A stretch of 44,704 bases of DNA. Source: Ruegeria spongiae (lineage in GTDB: Bacteria; Pseudomonadota; Alphaproteobacteria; Rhodobacterales; Rhodobacteraceae). Both the position numbers and the translations under genes were made by a program. Below the pieces are notes generated by a model. That model saw only the letters and a program-made list of their open reading frames with translations, made no database searches and was not told the origin of the DNA. This document shows, piece after piece, positions 8,327 to 16,214 of the stretch; the first letter of the stretch is position 1; each line of letters starts with the position of its first letter. The stretch is from positions 1 through 44,704 of the forward strand of contig NZ_JAMFMB010000032.1 of assembly GCF_023502395.1 (NCBI RefSeq), written 5' to 3'.

Positions 8327-8985
8327 TTACCCAATCAGCTCTGCAAAATGACGGAATCCGTTTGTCGAGGATCCAAGCTGACTTTTGCGGATCATGTGCG
8401 CAGTCTCGCTGCCAGCCAAGGAAGCCGCGGTTGAGACATAGGATCTGAATGCGAGCACCGGATGGGTTTACTTTTGACGAAAGGGTGGTCCTGTTCCACG
8501 AAATTACTCAGGTAATCCCTTCTGATCATCCGGATTGGGACCGGACCAAGCAGCAAGGAACCTGATCCGCTGATCCGATCATGGCCAGCGGTTAAAACTA
8601 CCCAATCACGCCGGACACAAGACCGCTTCTGTGTATCCACCTGCAACCGTTCCCTGCCGTGTACCTTGTTAAGGTCGGCAGCAATTCTACTGATCACAAT
8701 GCGTTTGGACCGTGTGGCGATGCGGTGCACAACTTCAATTAGCAGGTCCACAACCGCATAACATCTCTCGGTCATGCGGAATATGAACCCGTCTACTGAA
8801 GTGATGGGGTTGCCTGGCTCAACCGAAAAAAGGTGACCTGATTTTGTGCTGGCTCTAGAACCCTGCTCTGAAAAACAGACAGGTTCAAATTGAAGCGAAC
8901 GTAAAGCCACAACGCGTGGGTAATGATCTGAGGAGGAAATCGGTGATGCTTGTAGTTGATAAGCGACAAATTGGTCGATGCCACC
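8327..8985 (-). pseudogene. IS6-family (IS26-like) transposase, frameshifted and internally deleted
   Basis: Pieces of an IS6-family DDE transposase are readable in different minus-strand frames. Near 8980-8890 the N-terminal zinc-ribbon/HTH entry KHHRFPPQIITHALWLYVRF is seen. Near 8500 comes YLSNFVEQDHPFVK, the segment around the third catalytic acid (E in VEQDH). A frame shift later, ending at TAA 8327-8329, comes the C terminus (VLAFRSYVSTAASLAG, HMIRKSQLG, FRHFAELIG). The middle carrying the first two catalytic aspartates is not recognisable, so this copy is dead. It fills most of the roughly 900-bp gap between the efflux operon and the bicupin gene; nothing else is evident in that gap. 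Related fragments lie at 28.2-28.9 kb and 42.2-42.5 kb. Confidence 0.82.
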
Positions 8986-9038
8986 TACCTCCAAATCCAG
9001 ATACGAGCAACCGTAGGGTGGTTAACGTGATAACACCC

Positions 9039-10223
9039 TCACGGGTGCAATTCAGTCACGAACGACCCGGGCAGTGAGACTTCCAAGATTTCGATGTCGT
9101 CCGAGACATCTGAGAAACGATTCTTGAAGCTGGGCGGTATGACAAATGCATCGCCCAGTTCCAGTTGGTACGGGTTGCGGTCCTCTCCTTCTATCGTCAT
9201 GCGGCCTTCCATGACAAAAGCAAATAGAATGTCGGTGTCGTGGCTTGTCCAAACACCCTCGGCGCCCGCAACCTTCCGGACGACTTGCACCCCGGCCACA
9301 CCCTTGGTGTTTTCGTTGATCGTAGTATCGCGACACTCGAAGCCGGGGATGCGGAAGGGGTGCCAGGTGGCTTCGTTGCCCTTGTTGTAAACAAAGCGTT
9401 GGCCTTGCCATTCGCGGTCCGGGCGCAGATGCGGAGTGGGTAATTCCATGTCATGGTCAATCTCGGTGACATGTTCGGCAGGCACGCCAATCTCGACCAC
9501 TTCGATCCCGTCGCTTGCTTCCAGCACCCGGTGCCGAATCTCGGGTGGCTGGATGAAACAATCGCCAGCCTGTAGGGTGATGGGCTCTCCCTGGTCTTCG
9601 TAGACGACCTTTACCCAACCGCGATAGCAAAAGATCAGTTGAAAGCCGACGCGGTGAAAATGGACCATATCAGGTACCTTGCCGCCATTCGGGATTCGGA
9701 TGTGACTCGCGATGATCGATCCTCCCAAACGCGTCGGGATGAGATCGCGATACTGCATGCCCGCGCGACCGATGATCCAAGGCGCGGAATCCTTGAGCCG
9801 GTGTACCACATAGCTGTGTTCTGTTTTCGGCATCACGAGCGGCGGGTGAAGTTCCTCGACCTCGATTCGTGTCCCGTTCGGAGCGATCAGAACGCGTTCA
9901 CCTTCGGCAAAGCTATCTGGATTTTCGACCCGGAACCGCAATGTGCCCGGGCTTTCGGTTGCATCGGCATTGACCTCAACGCGCAGCCCATGGCCAGAGA
10001 ATGTCGCCACGCGCGGGTTGTCGGCCGGATAAATCGTATCCATTCGCATCTTCAATGTTCTGGTGAAGAACGGGATGTCTTTGACGAGCTCTTTTGTCGG
10101 AAGTCTCACTTCTGCGAAAATCCGGGGCGCGGCCTGTTTTGGGTCAGGCACATGTGCTTCAGAGTCCTTGGATTGCTCTGCTGCCGCCAGGTTCGCGCGA
10201 AGAGCTGTGAAGTTATCGGCCAT
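9039..10223 (-). CDS. Bicupin dioxygenase-like protein with an N-terminal VOC-like half-domain
   Basis: A 394-residue protein. Residues about 34-100 (AEVRLPTKELVKDIPFFTRT and on through ATFSGHGLRVEV) have the beta-alpha-beta-beta-beta look of half a vicinal-oxygen-chelate (glyoxalase-like) domain. Two cupin domains follow. The first is near 190-245, with VHFHRVGFQLIFCYRGWVKV and FIQPPEIRHRV; the second is near 300-385, with TDILFAFVMEGRMTIEG and FVIPPSFKNRF. The first cupin keeps metal-ligand histidines, while the second lacks most of them and may be structural. This resembles the gentisate/homogentisate-type bicupin plan, but the N-terminal half-VOC segment is unusual. It is co-transcribed with the upstream marR gene (22-bp gap, RBS TGAGGA) and diverges from the TTT transporter operon, so it likely acts on the imported compound. 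Substrate unknown. Confidence 0.72.
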   Translation of the reverse strand: MADNFTALRANLAAAEQSKDSEAHVPDPKQAAPRIFAEVRLPTKELVKDIPFFTRTLKMRMDTIYPADNPRVATFSGHGLRVEVNADATESPGTLRFRVENPDSFAEGERVLIAPNGTRIEVEELHPPLVMPKTEHSYVVHRLKDSAPWIIGRAGMQYRDLIPTRLGGSIIASHIRIPNGGKVPDMVHFHRVGFQLIFCYRGWVKVVYEDQGEPITLQAGDCFIQPPEIRHRVLEASDGIEVVEIGVPAEHVTEIDHDMELPTPHLRPDREWQGQRFVYNKGNEATWHPFRIPGFECRDTTINENTKGVAGVQVVRKVAGAEGVWTSHDTDILFAFVMEGRMTIEGEDRNPYQLELGDAFVIPPSFKNRFSDVSDDIEILEVSLPGSFVTELHP

Positions 10224-10245
10224 TTTCGGTCGTTCCTCAGGTGGT

Positions 10246-10776
10246 TCAATTCAAAGCAGCTTCACGCGCAGTTGCGGTCTTGGCGGTTGGCTTGAAGTTT
10301 TCGGCTGCAAGATTCAGTTCATCAAGTCGGCGGTCGATCTTGCTCAACAACCCCGACAATTGCTCTCGTTCCAGGGGATCCAGCACTTCGAGCACCGAGT
10401 ACATTCTGGCCTGTGCATCGGCAAAGCAGGCATTCGCGATCTTCTTGCCCGCCTTCGTCAGTACCAGATTGCTGGATCGAAGGTCGTCCTTGGACGCGCG
10501 CGCGGTCACTAGGCCACGTTTGCGCAAACCGCTCACGCCCCGGCTGATCGTCGCCTTGTCCATGTTTGCCTTATCGGCAAGCTCTGACGAGGTCAGTTGA
10601 TGATCGCAGTTCAGCAGAAGCATGATCCGAAATTCCCGGGGGCCAAACTCGTATCGATCCTGATAGAATGCGATCCCGCCGCGCATGAACTTTCGTGACA
10701 AGTTGGTGAGCCTGACACTCAGGAAGTTCTTCAGACTATTCGGTTCCAGTGCGGCGAGCTGTTCTTGCTTGTTCAT
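10246..10776 (-). CDS. MarR family transcriptional regulator
   Basis: About 176 residues if started at ATG 10776 (MNKQEQLAALEPNSLKNFLS); an in-frame ATG at 10827 would give 193 residues but reaches into the shared promoter. The winged helix core is clear: LTSSELADKANMDKATISRG is the DNA-reading helix region (about residues 60-80), and the wing contains KDDLRSSNLVLTKAGKK. The gene heads a two-gene minus-strand operon with the bicupin gene and is divergent from tctC. Two palindromes in the roughly 190-bp intergenic region (10856-10867 and 10876-10891) are good operator candidates. Likely a ligand-relieved repressor of the transporter and dioxygenase genes; the ligand is not known. Confidence 0.9.
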   Translation of the reverse strand: MNKQEQLAALEPNSLKNFLSVRLTNLSRKFMRGGIAFYQDRYEFGPREFRIMLLLNCDHQLTSSELADKANMDKATISRGVSGLRKRGLVTARASKDDLRSSNLVLTKAGKKIANACFADAQARMYSVLEVLDPLEREQLSGLLSKIDRRLDELNLAAENFKPTAKTATAREAALN

Positions 10777-10855
10777 GACTTCAACTGACCTATCGGCATG
10801 TGAGGGGATACTCGTGCCCCTTGACAAAAAAAGGTATGGGAAGGCATCTTCACTG

Positions 10856-10867
10856 TCAACTTGTTGA
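10856..10867. promoter_or_regulatory. Candidate MarR operator 1
   Basis: TCAAC-TT-GTTGA, a perfect 5-bp-arm inverted repeat in the divergent marR/tctC intergenic region. It lies about 35 bp past a leftmost TTGACA-like hexamer on the plus strand (10821-10826). CAAC/GTTG half-sites recur in the neighbouring palindrome at 10876-10891, as expected for two MarR dimer sites. Confidence 0.5.
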
Positions 10868-10875
10868 AAGTGAAA

Positions 10876-10891
10876 TTAGTTGCAACACTAA
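10876..10891. promoter_or_regulatory. Candidate MarR operator 2
   Basis: TTAGT-TGCAAC-ACTAA, a 16-bp inverted repeat whose inner GTTGCAAC is itself a perfect palindrome. It lies 85-90 bp upstream of the tctC start and beside operator candidate 1. Size and symmetry fit MarR-family sites; binding is inferred only. Confidence 0.5.
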
Positions 10892-10967
10892 TAATAAGAT
10901 GGCCTCACGAAAGACGCCCGGACTGATTAACTGCTCCTTCCGGGGCACCAAAACATGGGAGAAGAAC

Positions 10968-11954
10968 ATGAAACTGTTACTCAAAAGCCTGCAAAGCTAT
11001 TGCCTCGCGCCCGCGGCGCTTGCCACGCTCCTTACTCTTTCGCCGGTCCCTGTTCTGGTTGGGGAGGCGATGGCCGAGTCGTTTCCTGAGAAGCCTGTCA
11101 CACTCATGATCGGCTTTCGTGCGGGCGGCGGAATGGACACGACTGCCTCGATTCTGATCCCCGAGATCGAGAAAGCGCTCGGTCAGCCTGTTGTGAAATC
11201 CATGCAGCCCGGCGGTGGCGGCGCAAAGGCTGCATCGCTTCTTAAAGAAGCTGATCCGGATGGTTACACAATCGCGCTGGGTGCCACGTCAACTTTTGCG
11301 TTCAACCCAGTCGTTATTCCCGACAAAACGCCTTACACGTCGGCAGACTTCGACTATATCGTCGGCCTTGTTGGATCTGGTGAAGCGATCATGGCGCGCG
11401 CCGATGCACCCTATGACACATTCCAGGAGATGATCGACTACGCAAAGGCCGGTAACGATCTGACGTACTCGGGCCAGACGCCTTTTGATAGAATCCTGAT
11501 CCAATACCTGAACAGGAAAGAAGGCATCAACATCAAACACATCTCTACCAAGGGCGGTTCGGAAGCGATCAAGAACATCCTTGGCGGGCACACGGACCTG
11601 TCATTCACCGGTGGGAACCACCTCAAGCAGTACCAACGTGGCGAAATCAAGTTTCTGGCAAGCCTGCGCCCTGAACGCCTGCGCGATGCGCCTGATGTTC
11701 CCAGCCTGACCGAGCTCGGATACCCGATCGATTTCGGAAACGTTTTCTTTATTGTGGCCCCAAAAGGCACGCCGGATGACGTGAAGGCAAAGCTTGCAGA
11801 GGCGGTTTCGGCGGCCCGCGACTCTGATGCGTTTGGTGAGTACATGTCCAAAACGCCTTATTTCACGGCACCCGCAACGGGTGACGAAATCGTTGACGCA
11901 ATTGCCGCGCAAGAAGCGCGCAATCGCGAAATGATGCAAGCCTTGTCCGAGTAA
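10968..11954 (+). CDS. tctC: Tripartite tricarboxylate transporter substrate-binding protein (TctC/Bug family)
   Basis: A 328-residue periplasmic binding protein. The ATG at 10968 follows GGAGAAGAAC and starts a signal peptide: a basic MKLLLKSLQ, a hydrophobic core to about residue 30, and an AMA-E cleavage-like site near residues 37-40. The mature protein opens with the Bug-type FPEKPVTLMIGFRAGGGMD, then QPGGGGAKAA and DGYTIALGAT. These segments form the ligand pocket of the family. It captures an organic acid and hands it to the TctA/TctB membrane pair encoded immediately downstream. Bug proteins are very diverse in ligand, so the substrate (a carboxylate, perhaps aromatic or amino-bearing given the downstream enzymes) cannot be named. 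Expression is probably controlled by the divergent MarR. Confidence 0.92.
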   Translation: MKLLLKSLQSYCLAPAALATLLTLSPVPVLVGEAMAESFPEKPVTLMIGFRAGGGMDTTASILIPEIEKALGQPVVKSMQPGGGGAKAASLLKEADPDGYTIALGATSTFAFNPVVIPDKTPYTSADFDYIVGLVGSGEAIMARADAPYDTFQEMIDYAKAGNDLTYSGQTPFDRILIQYLNRKEGINIKHISTKGGSEAIKNILGGHTDLSFTGGNHLKQYQRGEIKFLASLRPERLRDAPDVPSLTELGYPIDFGNVFFIVAPKGTPDDVKAKLAEAVSAARDSDAFGEYMSKTPYFTAPATGDEIVDAIAAQEARNREMMQALSE

Positions 11955-11959
11955 GTCGG

Positions 11960-12433
11960 GTGCAAGCGATACGCAACGATGTGATGGTCGCGCTGGCCCT
12001 GATTATCAGCGCTGCCATCGTGTTGCTTTTCGTCATTCCAGGTCAAACGACTGAAGGCTTCGAAGGTGAATTCTCGCAGGCGGTCATGCCCTATGCGGCA
12101 GCCACGCTTATTCTTCTCTCTTCGGTCGCTCTTTTGTTCCGGTCGATCCATTCCTTGCGGGTCGGCTATGCACCGCCAACGGAAGGGGAGGTTCTGGAGG
12201 TGCCAGCAGATCGGGTGTTTTGGGCGGTGTGCGGTCTTGGCGTCGCCATCTTTGTTGTCGCTCTCATTGTCCTCGATACGGTTGGCTTCATCCTCGGAGG
12301 CGCGGCGCTGATTGCGGCAGTCGGTTTGGCTTTCAATCATCGCAAAGCAATTTGGATTGCCGTTCTGGCGCTGTTGTTTCCCTCGGTTATGGCGCTCTTG
12401 ATCAGGTACGGGCTGGGGCTGGTCTTGCCATGA
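11960..12433 (+). CDS. tctB: TTT transporter small permease (TctB family)
   Basis: A 157-residue membrane protein with about four hydrophobic helices. These lie at roughly residues 7-25, 42-58, 80-105 and 115-155, and the family length is similar. The reading frame starts with GTG at 11960, five bases after the tctC stop. An ATG seven codons further on (11981) is an alternative start. The stop overlaps the tctA start (ATGA). TctB is the small membrane subunit of the tripartite tricarboxylate transporter; sequence conservation in this family is low, so the call leans on position between tctC and tctA as well as on topology. Confidence 0.85.
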   Translation: MQAIRNDVMVALALIISAAIVLLFVIPGQTTEGFEGEFSQAVMPYAAATLILLSSVALLFRSIHSLRVGYAPPTEGEVLEVPADRVFWAVCGLGVAIFVVALIVLDTVGFILGGAALIAAVGLAFNHRKAIWIAVLALLFPSVMALLIRYGLGLVLP

Positions 12434-13950
12434 GTGATCTTGCAACAGCCTTCTTCGAGGCCTTCTCGTTTTTCAATATTCTGATGATCTTCGCCGGTGT
12501 CATGCTCGGCATTATTGTCGGCGCGATTCCGGGTCTGTCGGCCCCGATGGCAATCGCAATAGCAGTGCCGCTGACGTTTTACATGGACCCGCTAACAGCC
12601 CTCGCATTCCTGATCAGTGTCAACAAGGGAGGGACATTTGGCGGAGCAATCTCGGGCATTCTTCTGAATACCCCGGGATCACCCGAGGCGGCGGCAACAA
12701 CGCTGGATGGCTACCCGCTCGCAAAGAAAGGGCAACCGATCCGCGCCTTGCGGGCCGCCCTTTTTGCATCCAATGGCGGCGATTTCTTCAGCGATCTGGT
12801 TCTGATCCTCGTGGCAGCGCCACTCGCGCTTTTTGCGCTGAAACTCGGCCCTGTCGAAATCGGTGCCTTGGTGGTGGTGGCATTGGCTTTTGTGTCGGAA
12901 CTACTGGCGAAATCTCCTTCCAAGGGGCTCATCGCGGTCGGTTTCGGATTGCTGGTCGCTTCGGTCGGTGCCGATCCCACAATGGCCATTCCACGCATGA
13001 CCTTCGGGTCGATTGATCTGCAAGGCGGCGTACCGCTCATGTCGGTCGGGATTGGTATCCTGGCGCTATCGGAAGTGCTCGTGCAGCTTGAACGCCGTTT
13101 CCGTCGCACCCGCACCATCGAAGACAAACCGCTGGAATTCGGCAAATCCAGCGACGACCGGTTTACCCGCAAAGATCTGCGCAGAATCGCGCCGACGATC
13201 GGTCGGTCCGCAGTCATTGGAACCGTGGTCGGAGCATTGCCGGGCCTGGGCACAACATTGGCCGCATTCCTGGGGTATTCCGCCGCGCGCCGATCCTCGA
13301 AGACGCCTGAGTCCTTTGGCAAGGGCAACATCGAAGGCGTCGCAGGTGCGGAGGCCGCAAATAGTGCCGTAGTTGGCGCCAACTTGATTCCACTGCTTGC
13401 GCTTGGCATTCCGGGAAACATCGCCGCCGCCTTGCTTGTCGGCGCCTTTATCATTCACGGCATTGTGCCCGGCCCCTGGCTGTTTGAAGAGCAGCCGGTG
13501 CTGATCTACGGCCTGTTCATTTCGATGGTGTTTGCGACCTGTATGAATCTGATAGTCGGGAACCTGTTCCTGCGATATTTCGCGATGGTGTTGCGCATTC
13601 CCGCGTATATCACATTCCCTTCGATTGTCTTTCTGTGCGTTGTCGGCAGCTACATTAACGAGCAAAGCCTCTTTGCGGTTGGAATCACCCTGGTTTTCGG
13701 CATCGTCGGTTATCTGATGCGCCAATTCGGCATCCCGGTCGTGCCCTTCATCATTGGGCTCATCCTTGGGCCGATGCTCGAACACTCCCTCAGCCAGACC
13801 TACGTGCTGACAGACGCCTCACTTGCCGGGCTGCTCGACTACCCGGTGGCCCTGGCACTCTATCTACTGGCCCTGATCATTATTCTCCGACCCCTTGTGA
13901 TGCGGCGGCGCCCATCTGGCGGCGGAGAGGACAATGGAGAAATAGTTTGA
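12430..13950 (+). CDS. tctA: TTT transporter large permease (TctA family)
   Basis: A 506-residue, strongly hydrophobic protein starting at ATG 12430, which overlaps the tctB stop. The two internally repeated TctA signature regions are visible. The first is near residues 25-75 (IIVGAIPGLSAPMAIAIAVP followed by KGGTFGGAISGILLNTPGSP). The second is near 265-330 (VVGALPGLGTTLAAFLGYSA followed by NLIPLLALGIPGN). These glycine/proline-rich loops are typical of the solute channel. It forms the inner-membrane ion-driven importer with TctB and the binding protein TctC. The downstream DUF3604 gene starts inside its stop codon (TGATG), so the transporter and enzymes are coupled. Confidence 0.95.
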   Translation: MSDLATAFFEAFSFFNILMIFAGVMLGIIVGAIPGLSAPMAIAIAVPLTFYMDPLTALAFLISVNKGGTFGGAISGILLNTPGSPEAAATTLDGYPLAKKGQPIRALRAALFASNGGDFFSDLVLILVAAPLALFALKLGPVEIGALVVVALAFVSELLAKSPSKGLIAVGFGLLVASVGADPTMAIPRMTFGSIDLQGGVPLMSVGIGILALSEVLVQLERRFRRTRTIEDKPLEFGKSSDDRFTRKDLRRIAPTIGRSAVIGTVVGALPGLGTTLAAFLGYSAARRSSKTPESFGKGNIEGVAGAEAANSAVVGANLIPLLALGIPGNIAAALLVGAFIIHGIVPGPWLFEEQPVLIYGLFISMVFATCMNLIVGNLFLRYFAMVLRIPAYITFPSIVFLCVVGSYINEQSLFAVGITLVFGIVGYLMRQFGIPVVPFIIGLILGPMLEHSLSQTYVLTDASLAGLLDYPVALALYLLALIIILRPLVMRRRPSGGGEDNGEIV

Positions 13951-16214
13951 TGACCCCCAATGTGAGCCCGTCCTTGCTCGGGAAATTCTTGGTCGCACAA
14001 AGCGGTACTTTTGAGGTCGCGTCCTATCAGACGTTTGATCTGACGGTGGAACTGGGTGTGTTCGGGATGGACGACAAGGGCTCTGTCCGCTTTGTGTTCC
14101 ACGGTGCGAAGGATTATTCAGAACCACAGACAGAAGACCCGACAGCGCCGGGCTACGTTACCGCCCGCACCTCTAGCGGCAAGGCGCTCGAGGTGGCCTG
14201 GCATCCTTTCCTTTCCGAACGGCCCTGGTTCAATACGCTTGAGGTCCGGTTGGTCGAAGGCGGTTTGCGCCCCGGGGACAAGATTTTTGTCACGCTGGGT
14301 GATACCAGTCAGGGCAGCCCGGGGTTTCGCATGCAAACTTACTGTCAGGACGAGTTCAAATTCAGGGCGATGATTAACCCGTTCTCGACCCAGCAGTTCC
14401 GCGAGATGGAGCAGATGCCGACAATAACGGTCGGGCCGACCGTTGCGCACCGGCTTGTCGCCGTCCTGCCGACGGTTCGCCAGGTCGGAGAGAAATTCCG
14501 CCTGAGCGTGAAAGCGGAAGACATCTGGGGCAACCCGACAGACAAGACCGCACTTGATCTTACGCTGACACCGTCGCTGCCTGTCCACGGGCTTCCGGCA
14601 ACCGCACAACTGGAAGCAGGGAAATTCGCCCTTATCCTGGAGGATATCAAGACCGATCAGGCGGGTGATCTGACAATTTCGGTGACATGTCCGAAGACGG
14701 GCATGTCCTGCCAGACAAATCCTTTGCGGATTCAATCCGAGCGGTCGCATGGCCATTTCTGGGGTGACCTGCATGGGCAGTCGGGCGAGACCATCGGCAC
14801 AAATTCGGCTTGGCGTTACTTTGAATTCGCCCGTGACAAGGCGTTCATGGACATTTGCAGCCATCAGGGCAATGACTTTCAGATTTCGGATGCCTTCTGG
14901 CAAGAGCTCAACAACATCACCAGGGAATTTGACGCGCCAGGGAGGTTCCTCGCGATCCCGGGTTACGAATGGTCAGGAAACAGCACGGTTGGTGGCGACC
15001 GGAACATCTGGTTTCGCTCCGAAGGGGAAGTCATTCGCCGCGCGCACCGGGCTTTGGTCGATGAGGCCGAAAACCCCGAAACCGATTGCCACACGGCCCA
15101 AGACCTCTTTGACACATTCGTTGCCGAGGGCACCGACGTGGCTGTGGGTGCTCACTGCGGCGGGCGGTATGCGGATATCACTGTTGCCCATGATGGTCGG
15201 GTGGAAAACTCGGTCGAAATCCATTCCGCATGGGGCACGTTCGAGTGGATCTTGCAGGACGCCTTTGATTGCCATCACCGCGTAGGAATTGTTGGGCAAA
15301 GCGATGGCCACAAGGGCAGACCCGGCGCCAGTTATCCGGGGCAGAGTTTTTTCACCTCCAAAGGGGGTTACACCTGCTATTTGATGAACGCGCTAACGCG
15401 TGACGAGTTGTTCGGCGCCATGCGCAGCAGGCGCCACTACGGGACGACCGGGACAAGGCTATACATGTCCGTTCAAGCCACCTTCGACAACCCGGCCAAA
15501 ATCTACCACCAGGATCCGGCGGTGTTTGGTACGGATGTCGGCTGCGATGTTGCTCGGGTGGCTGACATGGGCGACATCGTTCAACTCGCTTCCGGCGAGG
15601 ACCGGGTATGGCTCAACGTTGACGTGACCGGTTCGGCCCCGATCGAGCGGCTCGATATTCTGGATGCAGGAAAAGTGATTGAGACACTGCAACCGAACGT
15701 GCCCGATGGGTCGACGAAGCGCGTGCGGGTTATCTGGCGCGGAGCGAAGTATCGCGGGCGCGGCCGCAATATGCCCTGGCGCGAGGGATGCGTACAGATC
15801 GAAGGAAACGAGATCGAGCAAGTGACCGCGGTAAACTTCTGGGGGCCGGAGGTTCAGCCAGTACTGGAAACGGCGCATAGCGTGGTTTTCGAAGGGTTGA
15901 CGGCGGGCAACCTGCAAGGGCTTGACCTGATGCTGGCCAAATCCGGTACCGGCGTTCTGAAGTTCTCGACACAGCAGGTCGAATTTGAGCTCGATCTGGC
16001 CCACCTGAAACCCGGTGCGGATCACGTCGTCGATGTCGAGGGGCTGGGTGCGGATGTTCGCGTGTCCCTCATCGATGAAACGCGCAACACCACAAAGGCG
16101 AGACACGACTTTGAAATATCTCTGGACGGCAAAACCGAAAGACGGCTTTTCGCCCGGGTGACCCAGACCGATGGTCATCAGGCGTGGTCATCGCCAATAT
16201 ATCTATTGCCATGA
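13950..16214 (+). CDS. DUF3604 family protein, PHP-like putative metal-dependent hydrolase
   Basis: About 754 residues. The N-terminal 250 residues look like beta-sandwich material. A PHP/amidohydrolase-like region follows, with conserved metal-binding type motifs: HGHFWGDLHGQSGET (near residue 267), DICSHQGNDF, IPGYEWSG, GAHCGG, GQSDGHKG, and a late RSRRHYGTTGTR. This set is characteristic of DUF3604, a family with no established reaction that I can name. The start overlaps the tctA stop, and its own stop overlaps the next gene by ATGA, placing it firmly in the transporter operon. No signal peptide is seen, so it probably acts in the cytoplasm on the imported compound. Hydrolysis of an amide or ester is a guess from the fold. 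Confidence 0.8.
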   Translation: MTPNVSPSLLGKFLVAQSGTFEVASYQTFDLTVELGVFGMDDKGSVRFVFHGAKDYSEPQTEDPTAPGYVTARTSSGKALEVAWHPFLSERPWFNTLEVRLVEGGLRPGDKIFVTLGDTSQGSPGFRMQTYCQDEFKFRAMINPFSTQQFREMEQMPTITVGPTVAHRLVAVLPTVRQVGEKFRLSVKAEDIWGNPTDKTALDLTLTPSLPVHGLPATAQLEAGKFALILEDIKTDQAGDLTISVTCPKTGMSCQTNPLRIQSERSHGHFWGDLHGQSGETIGTNSAWRYFEFARDKAFMDICSHQGNDFQISDAFWQELNNITREFDAPGRFLAIPGYEWSGNSTVGGDRNIWFRSEGEVIRRAHRALVDEAENPETDCHTAQDLFDTFVAEGTDVAVGAHCGGRYADITVAHDGRVENSVEIHSAWGTFEWILQDAFDCHHRVGIVGQSDGHKGRPGASYPGQSFFTSKGGYTCYLMNALTRDELFGAMRSRRHYGTTGTRLYMSVQATFDNPAKIYHQDPAVFGTDVGCDVARVADMGDIVQLASGEDRVWLNVDVTGSAPIERLDILDAGKVIETLQPNVPDGSTKRVRVIWRGAKYRGRGRNMPWREGCVQIEGNEIEQVTAVNFWGPEVQPVLETAHSVVFEGLTAGNLQGLDLMLAKSGTGVLKFSTQQVEFELDLAHLKPGADHVVDVEGLGADVRVSLIDETRNTTKARHDFEISLDGKTERRLFARVTQTDGHQAWSSPIYLLP

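Noticed and set aside
12711-13454. 247-codon minus-strand frame opposite tctA
   Set aside because: Ser/Ala/Pro-rich with no domain; the antisense shadow of a membrane-protein gene.
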